This document shows positions 34,846-46,485 of a stretch of 64,000 nt of DNA, in pieces. Under the pieces are notes generated by a model that saw only the letters and a list, made by a program, of their open reading frames with translations, did not search any database and was not told the origin of the DNA. Both the position numbers and the translations under genes were made by a program. Source of the DNA: Branchiostoma floridae (Eukaryota; Chordata; Leptocardii; Amphioxiformes; Branchiostomatidae); contig NC_049993.1 in the NCBI RefSeq assembly GCF_000003815.2, positions 19,927,649 to 19,991,648 on the forward strand, read 5' to 3'. How positions within the stretch are numbered: position 1 is the first letter of the stretch; each line of letters begins with the position of its first letter.

Positions 34846-35644
34846 AGATAAAAGGTCCACCCTTGAGATTAAAAAGTCGTCCTTACGACGAAAATCCAGA
34901 ACATATGATACATCCAGGCTGAATATGATACAGATCTTATAGTAGGCATCTAATGCTGTAGAAATTATTTAAATATTGCATGTGCAGTTATGCTTGATAT
35001 CTATATTGTGGGTAGGTTCAAAGGCCCATATTTTTTTCTCACTAGCTAGGCACGGGTTTCCTGAAACTAACACGGTGTATTGTCGAAACTTTCAGTTGTC
35101 ATTATTTGTATGCAAGATTTCATTGATTTAAAAGTTTCTAAAAGTGGATTCTGTCACCGAATGATTATTATGGAGCCATGGTGATTATGAAGTTGATTAA
35201 TTATTCGCACCATCAAGTTTTGTTGTATTATTTAACTCTTATGTTGTATGTGTCTGCATGTGTCTGCATGTGTGTGTATGTGTGTGTGCGTGTGTGCATT
35301 GTGTGTGCATATGCTTGCGTTGTGTGTATGTGTGTGTGTGAATACGTCAATAATATTGGTAAACAGTTGAAATTCAGAGGGTTTAAGGTCTGACATCATT
35401 TGCTATACTATTCTGGACGTTTCCTTCTGGCAACTAAATGCATACATTGCGTAGAGGGAGCCGGGCTTAGTTTAAATGTCTCTTTGGAGCAATGCCAGTA
35501 GGTACTGAAGTTGTTTCACAGCTTCGTAAACGTATTTATGCTGCCAGAAGCACAAACCTATACAGTACTAGTAACTTTAGAAATCGTGTCTAATCAAGTC
35601 CACACAGGACCATAGCTGTTGACGGTAATAGGAACACGGATTCC
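34846..35644 (+). other. LRR5 3' flank module and GT microsatellite
   Basis: Shares 'attatgaagttgatta' with the other flanks; GT-rich run at 35250-35342. No gene seen. Confidence 0.6.
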
Positions 35645-35870
35645 GATAAGTGTTTAACCTACCAGATCAAGGTGCGCAAACCAGCTGTGTCACATGAAGA
35701 GCAAGGTACATGTGTGATTAGTTCGGTCGCAGTTGTTATTCACGTAAGCACAAAGACTACATCTTGCGGATAACCTGCAGGTGCAACACTTACAACCAGA
35801 GAAGATGTACTCCAACCTTTCCTAGCAAGGAAGTATCCAGAAGTCTCGAGTGTCCAGCTCGCTTTGAGAG
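35645..35870 (+). promoter_or_regulatory. LRR6 leader region: HNF1-like motif and first leader exon
   Basis: GATAAGTGTTTAACC at 35645-35659, then 'cagatcaaggtgcgcaaacc', and an exon ending 'gctttgagag' before GTTAGT at 35871. Confidence 0.55.
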
Positions 35871-36399
35871 GTTAGTTTTTTGCGTGTTAACCACAGATTT
35901 TGTGACATGTAATCATCATATCTATCGACGTCACAGCTGTAAGCCAGCGATACTGAGTTTTGTTTAGGTTTTTACATTAAGTTGATATATTTTAATATGA
36001 TGCATGGGAAATGGATTTTTCTTGTTTTATAAGGACAATTGTGGTAACAATGAATCAGAAAAAAATACGTCAAAGATTTTCCAAATTTTACTTCCTCATC
36101 AGAGCATATTTGGATAATACATTTTTGTTTTGTGTTTTTGTTGTTGGGGAATATCACATGCAGTGGGCGGGAAAGTAATTTCTATTCATTAACTTTGTGG
36201 GTTGCACGAATACCACAAGTTACATGTATATTTTTGGAATTCATTAGTGTTGATGGCAGTCAGTGTCTCAAGATTTCTTTGATTTCTCTTGCACCAGCTT
36301 TCCAACAGTACCTCGTACAATAACAAGTTCTTGTACTTTGGACTGAATTGATTTTAGTATATGATGATGGGCAGTGCACCTGAAATAGGCAAATCAACT

Positions 36400-37215
36400 N
36401 NNNNNNNNNNNNNNNNNNNNNNNNNNNNNNNNNNNNNNNNNNNNNNNNNNNNNNNNNNNNNNNNNNNNNNNNNNNNNNNNNNNNNNNNNNNNNNNNNNNN
36501 NNNNNNNNNNNNNNNNNNNNNNNNNNNNNNNNNNNNNNNNNNNNNNNNNNNNNNNNNNNNNNNNNNNNNNNNNNNNNNNNNNNNNNNNNNNNNNNNNNNN
36601 NNNNNNNNNNNNNNNNNNNNNNNNNNNNNNNNNNNNNNNNNNNNNNNNNNNNNNNNNNNNNNNNNNNNNNNNNNNNNNNNNNNNNNNNNNNNNNNNNNNN
36701 NNNNNNNNNNNNNNNNNNNNNNNNNNNNNNNNNNNNNNNNNNNNNNNNNNNNNNNNNNNNNNNNNNNNNNNNNNNNNNNNNNNNNNNNNNNNNNNNNNNN
36801 NNNNNNNNNNNNNNNNNNNNNNNNNNNNNNNNNNNNNNNNNNNNNNNNNNNNNNNNNNNNNNNNNNNNNNNNNNNNNNNNNNNNNNNNNNNNNNNNNNNN
36901 NNNNNNNNNNNNNNNNNNNNNNNNNNNNNNNNNNNNNNNNNNNNNNNNNNNNNNNNNNNNNNNNNNNNNNNNNNNNNNNNNNNNNNNNNNNNNNNNNNNN
37001 NNNNNNNNNNNNNNNNNNNNNNNNNNNNNNNNNNNNNNNNNNNNNNNNNNNNNNNNNNNNNNNNNNNNNNNNNNNNNNNNNNNNNNNNNNNNNNNNNNNN
37101 NNNNNNNNNNNNNNNNNNNNNNNNNNNNNNNNNNNNNNNNNNNNNNNNNNNNNNNNNNNNNNNNNNNNNNNNNNNNNNNNNNNNNNNNNNNNNNNNNNNN
37201 NNNNNNNNNNNNNNN
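36400..37215. other. Assembly gap (816 N)
   Basis: Run of N. It probably contains the second leader exon of LRR6. Confidence 0.99.
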
Positions 37216-37330
37216 GTTGATTTTCATGTTGATTTGAATGAACTGTTTCATTTGTATCAACATCTATTGAATATTTGTTGTACTAGTTTGTTATGATTGT
37301 GTCGGTATGGTGACCTTGAAAAAGTGACCT

Positions 37331-37409
37331 TTTATTTATTTATTAAGATTTACAGAGTAAGATCTGAAAGGTGTGGGCAACAGGATTATACATCCTTTAC
37401 AGGCCCTTG
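37331..37409 (-). mobile_element. Short retroposon fragment
   Basis: The sequence is colinear with 54241-54530 (5' of LRR9) except for this 79-bp insertion, which starts 'ttttatttatttatt' (a reversed AT-rich tail). Probably a 5'-truncated LINE or SINE inserted after the two units diverged. Confidence 0.45.
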
Positions 37410-37539
37410 ACATGGAACAGCGCATACCGTCTACTGTTGTGGAAAAACATAATAAGATACAGATCTGATGCAAACCATCATATGTGTATTTCGTATAATT
37501 GCCTTGTCTTGAATGTTGCACCAGTGCAGGGACTGCATC

Positions 37540-40500
37540 ATGGGTAAAACCGTACCAGGTGTGCTGATGCTCTTCTTAGTCATCCTGAAAACAGCAGAAG
37601 CTGCTCGTGACTGCCACTGTTCAGCCACTTACTGCCACTGCAGCGGTCGGAGCCTCACCAATGTTCCACAGGACCTGCCGGCAACTATCACAACCTTGGC
37701 TTTGAGTTGGAACCATATCACAGCAATAAGTCAGTCTGATTTCTCAAGATATAGCCGGTTAACAAGTCTATCTCTAGACGGAAATCCCATCTCCACAATT
37801 AATAACCAAGCATTCTATCACTTGTCAAACTTAGGTACCTTAGATCTTTCCCTAAACCTTATTAGAAACCTCAGAGTTGATATGTTCAGAGGGCTGGGAA
37901 ACTTGCAGGACCTTACTCTATTCAATAATGACATCAGTGATATTGAGGCTGGAACTTTCAGACAAACACCACGACTGACAATCTTGTACTTGTATCAGAA
38001 CAAGTTAACAAACCTCAGCTCTGACATGTTCGCAGGGCTGGGAAACTTGCAGGACCTTAGGCTGTACAATAATGAGATCAGTGATATTGAGGTTGGAACT
38101 TTTAATCTAACATCACAACTGACAACCTTGTACCTGTATCAGAACAAGTTAACAAACCTCAGCTCTGACATGTTCACAGGGCTTGAAAAGTTACAGGACC
38201 TTAGGCTGAACAATAATGACATCAGTGACATTCAGGCTGGAACTTTCAGTCAAACCCCACGCCTGAGAACCTTGTACCTGTATCATAACAAGTTAACAAG
38301 CTTCAGATCTGACTTGTTCACAAGGCTGGGGAATTTGGAGGACCTTAGGCTGTACAATAATTACATCAGTGATATTGAGGCTGGAACTTTCAGTTCAACA
38401 TCACAACTGACAACCTTGCACCTGTATCAGAACAAGTTAACTAAACTAAGATCAGACATGTTCGCAGGGCTGGGAAACTTGGAGGACCTACGGCTGTACA
38501 ATAATGAGATCAGTGATATTCAGGCTGGAACTTTCAGTCAAACCCCACTCCTGAGAACCTTGTACCTGTATCAGAACAACTTAACAAACCTCAGATCTGG
38601 CATGTTTTCAGGGCTGGGAAACTTGGAGACCCTTCACTTATACAGTAATGAGATCAGTGATATTCAGGCTGGAACTTTCAGTTCAACCCCACAACTGACA
38701 ACCTTGCTCCTGCATTATAACAAGTTAACAACCCTCGGAGCTGACATGCTCACAGGGCTGGGAAACTTGCAGAACCTTAATCTCTCGATAAATGAAATTA
38801 CTCATATTCCCTCCAACTTACTGGTAAATGTGCCACAGTTAAGTAGTTTGGTATTTTCTAACAACAACATAACAATGTTTCCCTTTAACGATTTGTCACA
38901 AATTCGAAGAATTGCTCATCTTTACTTTGACAACAATCAAATGGTGACACTCCCGGTGACGGTATATGACATGCTTTTGTTCATACCAGATATGAATATT
39001 GAGAACAACCCCTGGCACTGTGACTGTAGGATGATTCCCTTCAGGCAAAAGATGAATGGTTTCAATTCGTTTGAATACAGATTCAAATGCTACCAGCCTG
39101 TCAACTTGCGTGGCCAAAGACTGATACATATCTACCCTGATGATCTTATATGTAAAGATCCAAACATTACAAGATTTCACAGAATTGGTAACGTCACCTT
39201 GGTAGAAGGAAACCCTATTCAATTAGTATGTGAAGCTTCAGGAATCCCCGCACCAGACATCACAGTCATCGTCCCATCTGGAATGAATGTAACTGTTGAA
39301 TCAGACAGAAGGGTTACTATTAATGTAAATGGTAGCATAACCATAAGAAATGCTACACTAGCAGATGCTGGCCTGTACACTTGTGTTGCAACAAATTATG
39401 TTGGTACCGCATTTGCCAGACTGTTCATCAATGTGATTTATTCTGAGCCAGTAATCGTGAAGTTTGATGCGAACACATTGGCACAAGAAGAGACTCTCGG
39501 TTTGGTTTGTAAAGCTTCAGGAATCCCTACACCAGACATCACAGTCATCCTTCCATCTGGACTGAATACAGCTATTGAGTCAGATTCGAGGGTCACTGTG
39601 GATGAAAACGGCACCATCACCATAACTAATGTTACTACAGCAGATGCTGGTCTGTACGTCTGTATTGCAACAAATCTTGTTGGCTCCACATTTGCCACCC
39701 TGGCCATAGATCCGTTGACAGTGTCCACAACTGTTTCGCCATCATCAGTGACGTCATCATCACACATTTCCTTGCCTGTACTCCTTGGTGCTACCTTTGG
39801 TTCTCTGTCTGGTATTATGATAATCGGCGGCATCAGTCTCGCAATCTGGCGCAAGAGAAGCATCAGCTGGGGTCGTCCTAGAAACCCAGGCTTCAGCGTT
39901 GTTTTCAACAATACCAACACAACTACTGAGATAAACAATGGATATGATCTGCCTCAAGACATGGATGTATCCTCAAATGGCAGAAACCCACATGTCCCAC
40001 GGCCAGCTTCCTCGCAGTCCGAGTCTTACGAATATGTGGAGCCTACTCAAAGTAACCCAAGACCTAGAGATGACGTTCCGAGGCTACCCGCTACGAGACA
40101 GGACCTTAGATCACCCAACAGAAACAACAATGGGCCTCCCCCACTTCCCCCTCCCCGGTCAGTGAGTTTTTCTAGAACAGCGGCGGCTCCTGACACCCAA
40201 AACCGTCACCAAAGTCTATCAAACACCGGGAACGAACAAAACAATGACCATGACCCCCCACATCGTTACCAAACTCTATCAAACACCGAGAACGAACAAA
40301 ACAATGACCATGACCCCCCACACCGTTACCAAACTCTATCAAACACCGGGAACGAACAAAACAATGACCATGACCCCCCACATCGTTACCAAACTCTATC
40401 AAACACCGAGAACGAACAAAACAATGACCATGACCCCCCACACCGTTACCAAACTCTATCAAACACCGAGAACGAACGAAACAACGACCATGGCGCCCCA

Positions 40501-41136
40501 CACCGTTACCAAACTCTATCAAACACCGGGAACGAACAAAACAGTGACCATGGCGCCCCACACCGCTACCAAACGCTATCAAACACCGGGAACGAACAAA
40601 ACAGTGACCATGGCACCCCGCACCGTTACCAAACTCTATCAAACACCGAGAACGAACGAAACAACGACCATGACCCCCCGCATCGTTACCAAACTCTATC
40701 AAACACCGAGAACGAACAAAACAATGATCATGGCGCCCCACACCGCTACCAAACTCTATCAAACACCGGGAACGAACAAAACAGTGACCATGGCACCCCG
40801 CACCGTTACCAAACTCTATCAAACACCGAGAACGAACGAAACAACGACCATGACCCCCCACATCGTTACCAAACTCTATCAAACACCGGGAACGAACAAA
40901 ACAATGACTATGGCGCCCCACACAGCTACCAAACGCTATCAAACACCGGGAACGAACAAAACAATGACCATGGTGCCCCGCATCGTTACCAAACTCTATC
41001 AAACACCAAGAGCGAACAAAACAATGACTATGGCGCCCCACACCGCTACCAAACGCTATCAAACACCGGGAACGAACAAAACAATGACTATGGCGACCCA
41101 CACCACTGTCAGTCTCTGAGAGGTACCTATGTATAG
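37540..41136 (+). CDS. LRR6: LRR receptor with two Ig domains and a 15-repeat tyrosine tail
   Basis: 1198 residues, the longest product here. ATG at 37540, eleven bases after GTGCAG. Signal peptide (VPGVLMLFLVILKTAEA), LRRNT with CHCSATYCHCS, 18 LRRs, LRRCT NPWHCDCRM at about 488, Ig1 at about 540-632 (CEASGIPAPDITV, DAGLYTCVA), Ig2 at about 635-727 (CKASGIPTPDITV, DAGLYVCIA), and a helix GATFGSLSGIMIIGGISLAI at about 748-770. The tail of about 425 residues has ESYEYVEP, an SH3-type PPPLPPPR at about 868, then fifteen 20-residue repeats (about 888-1187). Fourteen carry YQTL; the first has HQSL and a sixteenth partial unit has CQSL. Four repeats have a second Tyr (DYG). It is intact throughout. 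A receptor signalling through SH2/SH3 partners, or one with many YxxL sorting motifs, is the likely reading. Confidence 0.9.
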   Translation: MGKTVPGVLMLFLVILKTAEAARDCHCSATYCHCSGRSLTNVPQDLPATITTLALSWNHITAISQSDFSRYSRLTSLSLDGNPISTINNQAFYHLSNLGTLDLSLNLIRNLRVDMFRGLGNLQDLTLFNNDISDIEAGTFRQTPRLTILYLYQNKLTNLSSDMFAGLGNLQDLRLYNNEISDIEVGTFNLTSQLTTLYLYQNKLTNLSSDMFTGLEKLQDLRLNNNDISDIQAGTFSQTPRLRTLYLYHNKLTSFRSDLFTRLGNLEDLRLYNNYISDIEAGTFSSTSQLTTLHLYQNKLTKLRSDMFAGLGNLEDLRLYNNEISDIQAGTFSQTPLLRTLYLYQNNLTNLRSGMFSGLGNLETLHLYSNEISDIQAGTFSSTPQLTTLLLHYNKLTTLGADMLTGLGNLQNLNLSINEITHIPSNLLVNVPQLSSLVFSNNNITMFPFNDLSQIRRIAHLYFDNNQMVTLPVTVYDMLLFIPDMNIENNPWHCDCRMIPFRQKMNGFNSFEYRFKCYQPVNLRGQRLIHIYPDDLICKDPNITRFHRIGNVTLVEGNPIQLVCEASGIPAPDITVIVPSGMNVTVESDRRVTINVNGSITIRNATLADAGLYTCVATNYVGTAFARLFINVIYSEPVIVKFDANTLAQEETLGLVCKASGIPTPDITVILPSGLNTAIESDSRVTVDENGTITITNVTTADAGLYVCIATNLVGSTFATLAIDPLTVSTTVSPSSVTSSSHISLPVLLGATFGSLSGIMIIGGISLAIWRKRSISWGRPRNPGFSVVFNNTNTTTEINNGYDLPQDMDVSSNGRNPHVPRPASSQSESYEYVEPTQSNPRPRDDVPRLPATRQDLRSPNRNNNGPPPLPPPRSVSFSRTAAAPDTQNRHQSLSNTGNEQNNDHDPPHRYQTLSNTENEQNNDHDPPHRYQTLSNTGNEQNNDHDPPHRYQTLSNTENEQNNDHDPPHRYQTLSNTENERNNDHGAPHRYQTLSNTGNEQNSDHGAPHRYQTLSNTGNEQNSDHGTPHRYQTLSNTENERNNDHDPPHRYQTLSNTENEQNNDHGAPHRYQTLSNTGNEQNSDHGTPHRYQTLSNTENERNNDHDPPHRYQTLSNTGNEQNNDYGAPHSYQTLSNTGNEQNNDHGAPHRYQTLSNTKSEQNNDYGAPHRYQTLSNTGNEQNNDYGDPHHCQSLRGTYV
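40201..41100 (+). repeat. Coding 60-bp minisatellite, 15 copies, in the LRR6 tail
   Basis: Exact 60-bp period with no spacers. Units vary at few positions (E/G at one residue, Q/R, N/S, and DHDPP, DHGAP, DHGTP, DYGAP endings). Variant types are interspersed, including a repeated three-unit order (GTP, ERN-DPP, ...), which suggests amplification by unequal exchange. Confidence 0.97.
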
Positions 41137-42001
41137 TAAACAGCCAGCCATGGCTATGGATCCGCCTTTAAGAAAGAAAGCCAGACTGATATTAAAAAAA
41201 AAACATGAATTGTCATTGTTAAGAAAAAAGAAGAAGCATGAATTGTCATTAAGACTTGAAGCTATAGATGTGACTGCCTTTAAGTAGCCAACTAAATGTT
41301 CAAATTAAAAGTAGGTTTAATATTACATGTACAGTCATATTTTAATTTGTAGGTAAGCTCTAGCACCAGTCTCGTTTACTGATAGGTCGAGATTGTGTAT
41401 TACTTACAATACTAGTATTGTTGAAACTTCACTGAGAACTAGTTGTGAAGATTTTTAACTTGACGTTCCAATAACTTAAATGAGCGAATGATTTTGTACC
41501 CCATAGGAACTAAATATTTCTTAATATGAAGTAACATTTTGTATTCAAGGGTTTTGTTATGATTATGTAGTGTAACGTTCCTGTGTTGAAGTTGATAAAA
41601 TATTTACATGATAACATGATAACGTTGTGTTATTTGTGTTTTGCTGTGTGTATATATGTGTATGTACGTGTGTTTATGTGTGTGTGTTATTGGTATGTAT
41701 GTGTACGTGTGTACAAGTAGGCATATGTATGGTAGAGCAAACAGATGAACGTCTAAGGGGACAGGGTCTCATATCATTTGTTTAAACTGACTTGTATTTT
41801 CTACTTACCACATACATTTGGGGGATTTGAATGTGGCTTGATACGACATTTCTGTCTGTACCAATGGCTTTATTTAGAAAATCAAGTAGTTACTTCAGAG
41901 CTTCAGAACTCCGTTAACAAGAGCAGTGTCACACTTTGTAAAGTTTTGCATTAGTTTGTACAGAGCTTCAACTGTTGTCAGTCATATTGAGCACGGACCC
42001 T
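41137..42001 (+). other. LRR6 3' flank module and GT microsatellite
   Basis: Landmarks 'agccaactaaatgttcaaa', 'aggtaagctctag', 'gaagttgataaaat', a GT run at 41640-41712, then 'gggacagggtctcatatc'. Confidence 0.65.
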
Positions 42002-42241
42002 ATTGTATGTTTAACCGGTCAGATCAAGTTACGCAAATCAACCATATCACATGAGAGCCAAGGTACAAGTCTGGCCACTTCAGTCCCTGCTGTTTGTCGC
42101 AAGTAAGTGCAAGTGTAAGAACTATCGGGAGCAGATCTCCCACAAACGGAATCTAGAACGACGACAGAAGAAGTCCTCAATCCCCCCTGACAATAAAACC
42201 AGAAGATCCTGAGTCAGTGAGTGACCAACTCACGTTGAGAG
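42002..42241 (+). promoter_or_regulatory. LRR7 leader region and first leader exon
   Basis: The motif is weaker here (ATTGTATGTTTAACC) but is followed by the same 'cagatcaagttacgcaaatc' and a leader ending 'cacgttgagag' before GTGAGT. Confidence 0.5.
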
Positions 42242-42828
42242 GTGAGTTTTATGTGTGTTAAGCAGAGATTTTGTCATATAGTCATCACATCTATTGACCA
42301 TCTAGGTGTAAGTCAACTTGTTATTCCGTACATTTTAGTTAAAATGGTTTCATCAAATGTATAGCAAAATGATTTTTTCTTGTCATATAAGAACGTGGCA
42401 GAAAATATAATGACAAAGATATTCCAAATTATACTTCCTCACAAGATGGTATTTGTATAATTATTTTTGTAACTACAGTATTTTTTTGTGTGTTTACCTG
42501 GGGAAATTACATGCAGTGGGGGCTACAAGCAATATTCTATTCCATACCTTTGTTGCTTAGATGGCACCATAAAGGCTTCTGCTACTAATATTCTAATATT
42601 ATTACCTCTACATACCACCGTATGTATAATTCGAATCCATTAGTGATGATAGGAGTCAAAGTCATAAGATTTCTTATCAATAAAGGCTGAAACCATGAAA
42701 TTTCCTGCAAATAGTACATTTCTTTGTAACATAATAACTACTTGTACTTTGGATAGAATTGATTTTAGCACATGATGATGGGTAGCACAATTGAATAGGC
42801 AAATCAATGGCCTTTTTAATGTTTACAG

Positions 42829-42914
42829 ATTTGACAGCCCAAGTCCAGAATACCATCTTACAAGTCCTGTCACAGTGGTTGACAGCTGTCAATCTTCACA
42901 TCATCTGTATCAAG
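42829..42914 (+). other. LRR7 last leader exon
   Basis: Acceptor GTTTACAG, then 'atttgacagcccaagtccag' and 'ttgacagctgtcaatcttca', ending 'tgtatcaag' before GTAGGA. Confidence 0.65.
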
Positions 42915-43047
42915 GTAGGATTCGTTTTACTGATGATTCATGTTGTTTACAAAGACAGTTGCAAAATGTACATTGTATCAAGTATCGATTGAATGGTATT
43001 TAGTATCTCTCGTCATAAATTTTGTATCAGGACGGAGAGAGAGCGCC

Positions 43048-46000
43048 ATGAGTAAGAAGCTACCAGGTGTGCTGATATTCCTCCTGGTCGCCCTTAATGC
43101 GTGGGGATCAGCAGAAGCTTCCTGCAGCTCGTCCTGTTCATCTACAGCCTGTACATGTCGCTATGATGGCCTCACCAGCGTTCCACAGGACCTGCCCACA
43201 ACCATCACGGACTTGGACTTAGGAGGGAATCAAATCACAACTTTAAGTCAGTTTGATTTATCACAGTATAGAAGCTTAGAAGATTTACATTTTGATCATA
43301 ATGACATCTCTATCATCAATAGTCAAGCATTTTGTGACTTGACGAGGTTAACCAGATTAGTGCTGGACAATAACCGTATACCAACACTGAGGCCTGACAT
43401 GTTTACAGGGCTGGGAAATTTGCAGCACCTCAGGCTGTACAGTAATGAGATCAGAGATATTCAGGCTGGAACTTTCAGTCAAACACCACAACTGACAAGC
43501 TTGTCCATGCATTATAACAAGTTAACAAACCTCAGATCTGAATTTTTTACAGGGCTGGGGGACTTACAGTACCTTTATCTCCCCTGTAATGACATCTATA
43601 ATATCCAGGCTGGAACTTTCAGTTCAGCCACACGGCTGACATACCTGGACCTTAGTGATAACAAGTTAACAACCCTCAGATCTGACATGTTCACAGGGCT
43701 GGGAAAATTGCAGACACTTTTCCTATACACTAATGTCATCACTGATATTCAGGTTGGAACTTTCAATCCAACCCCACAACTGAGGACCTTGTACCTGCGT
43801 AATAACCGGTTAAAAATCATCAGATCTGGCGTGTTCGCAGGGCTGGGAAACTTGTGGCGTATTCAGCTGTTCAATAATGACATAACCGATATAGAGGAAG
43901 GAACTTTTAATTCAATACCACAATATGAAACTTTGTCCCTGTATAACAATCGAATAACGGATCTTAGACATGGCACGTTCACAGGACAGGAAATCTTGCA
44001 AGAACTTAAACTGTACAATAATGACATTGCTGCTATTCAGGGTGGAAGTTTTGAGTCAACGCCAGAACTGGAAATCCTGCGCCTAAATGACAACAGGATA
44101 GCAAACCTCAGCTCTGACACGTTTACAGGGCCGGGCAACTTGCGGGAGCTTTACCTGCACAATAATGAGATCGGTGATATTCAGGCTGGAACTTTCAGTT
44201 CAACACCACAACTGACAACCTTGAGCCTGTATGAAAACAAGTTAACAAACCTTAGATCTGGCATGTTCACGGGGCTGGGGAACTTGCCGAGTCTTCATCT
44301 ATACAATAATGACATCACTGATATTGAGGCTGGAACTTTTAGTTCAACACCACAACTGACAACTTTGAGTCTGTATGATAACAAGTTAACAATCCTCAGA
44401 TCTGGCATGTTCACGGGGCTGGGGAACTTGGGGACCCTTCATCTATACAATAATGACATTACTGATATACAGGCCGGAACGTTTAATTCAACACCAAAAA
44501 TTGAAACCTTGCGCCTGGATCACAACAGAATAGCCATCCTTAGATCTGACATGTTCACAGGGCTAGGAAACATGTGGGAGTTTTACCTGGACAATAATGA
44601 CATTAGTGTCATTCAGGCTGGAACTTTCGATCCAACAGGGCAGTTGTGGACCCTGCACCTACACAATAATCAGATTCTAAAAATTCATTGCAACACGCTG
44701 GTACCTTTATCGCGTCTAAGAGACCTCAGATTGTCAAACAACAACCTAACTATGTTTCCCTTTGAAGAGTTGTCGACTATTCATACAGTGTCTACTCTTT
44801 ACCTTAATACTAACAAATTGACAATGCTTCCTTTACTGGCATATAACATACTTTCGTCCATTCAGCGTGTTAGAATTTACAGCAACCCCTGGCAGTGTGA
44901 CTGTTGGATGCTTCCTTTTAGGCTAGAAATGACTGGGCATCGTTCTTTTGAAGATCACATCATCTGTCGTCCTGACAATATCACTTCTGTACATCTTATA
45001 GACATTAACCCTCAAGAACTTATGTCAAACTGTCAAGAACCAACCGTACTGAGATTTCAGAGGAGTGACAATATGATGCTACAAAGGAAAAATCTCATTT
45101 TGATCTGTGAAGCTTCAGGAATCCCCACACCAGACATCACAGTCACCCTCCCATCTGGACTGAATGTCACTGTGGAGTCAGTTGGGAGAGTGACTCATAC
45201 AGTATGTAAAAATGGTACCATAATCATAAGAGACCTTACGGAAGCAGACAATGGTCTGTACACGTGTACTGCAGCTAGTCTTGTTGGCTCCACATCTGCT
45301 ACACTATCTGTAAATCTAACTTTCGAAGAGCCAACCATTGGAAAGTTTAAAAGGAGCACAAATAACACATTGACACCTGGTGAAACACTACACTTGCTGT
45401 GTGAATCTTCAGGTTTCCCCACGCCAGACATCATAGTCATTCTCCCTTCTGGTGTGAACGCAACAGTTGAGTCAGATGGGAGGGTGACTGTGGATATCAA
45501 TGCCAACATCATCATAAGAGACATTACTGCAGAAGACGCTGGTCTGTACGTCTGTATTGCAGCAAGTTCCATTGGCTCCACAAATGCCATACTTATTGTA
45601 AAAGTAACTTATGAGGAACCAACCATTGTAAGATTTGAGCGAAATAATAACGTATTTGATCAGGAAAAACCTCCCCATTTGTTCTGCAAAGCTTCAGGAA
45701 TCCCCACACCAGACATCACAGTCATCCTTCCATCTGGACAGAATGTTACTGCTGAGACAGGTGGGAGGGTGACTGAAGGGGAGAATGGCACTGTAACTAT
45801 CCGGAATGTTACAGCCAAAGACGAGGGTCTATACGTCTGTACTGCTGTGAGTCCCGTTGGCTCAACATTTTCAATTTTTTCTGTTGTTGACCTTCAACAG
45901 ACATCTACAGTGTCTACTGCTCCCACTTTCTCCCTACCTGCCCTCATTGGAGCTATATTTGGTTCAGTAGCCGGTACTGTCCTCATTGGTGGCATCATTC

Positions 46001-46485
46001 TCACAATCTGGTGTAAGAGAAACAACAGGAGTCCTCCCAATGGTCCAGACTTCAGCGTTGTTTTTAACAATACAAACACCACAACTACTGTCATAACCAA
46101 TAGTAAGACAGGGCATCTACAGACTATGAGTGATTCCTCGAATGACAGAAACTCCCAACATGTCTCACGGCCAGCTTCCTCCCAGTTCGAGCCTTACGAA
46201 GATGTGTTACCCCGTTCAAGTGACCCCAGACCAAGAGCTGCAGTTCTGAGGCAAACCGCTACGAGGCAGGCCCTTAGACCACCCAAGAGAAACAATGGTG
46301 AGCCTCCCCCAGTCCCTCCTCCCCGCACAGCTAGTGCTGGGTGTGATAACGGTACTGTACCTGAAGACAACCATGAAAGCTCACACCACTACCAACCTTT
46401 AAGAAAGCCAGAGAACAGCTCCTCCAGTGCAGGCGATTCTCAACACCATTACCAGTCTCTGCAGAGACCTCAACAGCCACACTGA
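43048..46485 (+). CDS. LRR7: LRR receptor with three Ig domains and full tail
   Basis: 1145 residues. ATG at 43048, eighteen bases after TATCAG. Signal peptide (LPGVLIFLLVALNAWGSAEA), LRRNT with CSSTACTCR, 23 LRRs, LRRCT NPWQCDCWM at about 612, three Ig domains at about 663-757, 760-852 and 856-945 (each with a CEASG/CESSG/CKASG start and a GLYxC end), and a helix GAIFGSVAGTVLIGGIILTI at about 966-988. The tail of about 150 residues has PYEDVLPR, PPPVPPPR at about 1087 and two tyrosine motifs, HHYQPL and HHYQSL, exactly 20 residues apart. Intact. The three Ig domains are more alike in their central motif than expected by chance, consistent with internal duplication. Confidence 0.92.
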   Translation: MSKKLPGVLIFLLVALNAWGSAEASCSSSCSSTACTCRYDGLTSVPQDLPTTITDLDLGGNQITTLSQFDLSQYRSLEDLHFDHNDISIINSQAFCDLTRLTRLVLDNNRIPTLRPDMFTGLGNLQHLRLYSNEIRDIQAGTFSQTPQLTSLSMHYNKLTNLRSEFFTGLGDLQYLYLPCNDIYNIQAGTFSSATRLTYLDLSDNKLTTLRSDMFTGLGKLQTLFLYTNVITDIQVGTFNPTPQLRTLYLRNNRLKIIRSGVFAGLGNLWRIQLFNNDITDIEEGTFNSIPQYETLSLYNNRITDLRHGTFTGQEILQELKLYNNDIAAIQGGSFESTPELEILRLNDNRIANLSSDTFTGPGNLRELYLHNNEIGDIQAGTFSSTPQLTTLSLYENKLTNLRSGMFTGLGNLPSLHLYNNDITDIEAGTFSSTPQLTTLSLYDNKLTILRSGMFTGLGNLGTLHLYNNDITDIQAGTFNSTPKIETLRLDHNRIAILRSDMFTGLGNMWEFYLDNNDISVIQAGTFDPTGQLWTLHLHNNQILKIHCNTLVPLSRLRDLRLSNNNLTMFPFEELSTIHTVSTLYLNTNKLTMLPLLAYNILSSIQRVRIYSNPWQCDCWMLPFRLEMTGHRSFEDHIICRPDNITSVHLIDINPQELMSNCQEPTVLRFQRSDNMMLQRKNLILICEASGIPTPDITVTLPSGLNVTVESVGRVTHTVCKNGTIIIRDLTEADNGLYTCTAASLVGSTSATLSVNLTFEEPTIGKFKRSTNNTLTPGETLHLLCESSGFPTPDIIVILPSGVNATVESDGRVTVDINANIIIRDITAEDAGLYVCIAASSIGSTNAILIVKVTYEEPTIVRFERNNNVFDQEKPPHLFCKASGIPTPDITVILPSGQNVTAETGGRVTEGENGTVTIRNVTAKDEGLYVCTAVSPVGSTFSIFSVVDLQQTSTVSTAPTFSLPALIGAIFGSVAGTVLIGGIILTIWCKRNNRSPPNGPDFSVVFNNTNTTTTVITNSKTGHLQTMSDSSNDRNSQHVSRPASSQFEPYEDVLPRSSDPRPRAAVLRQTATRQALRPPKRNNGEPPPVPPPRTASAGCDNGTVPEDNHESSHHYQPLRKPENSSSSAGDSQHHYQSLQRPQQPH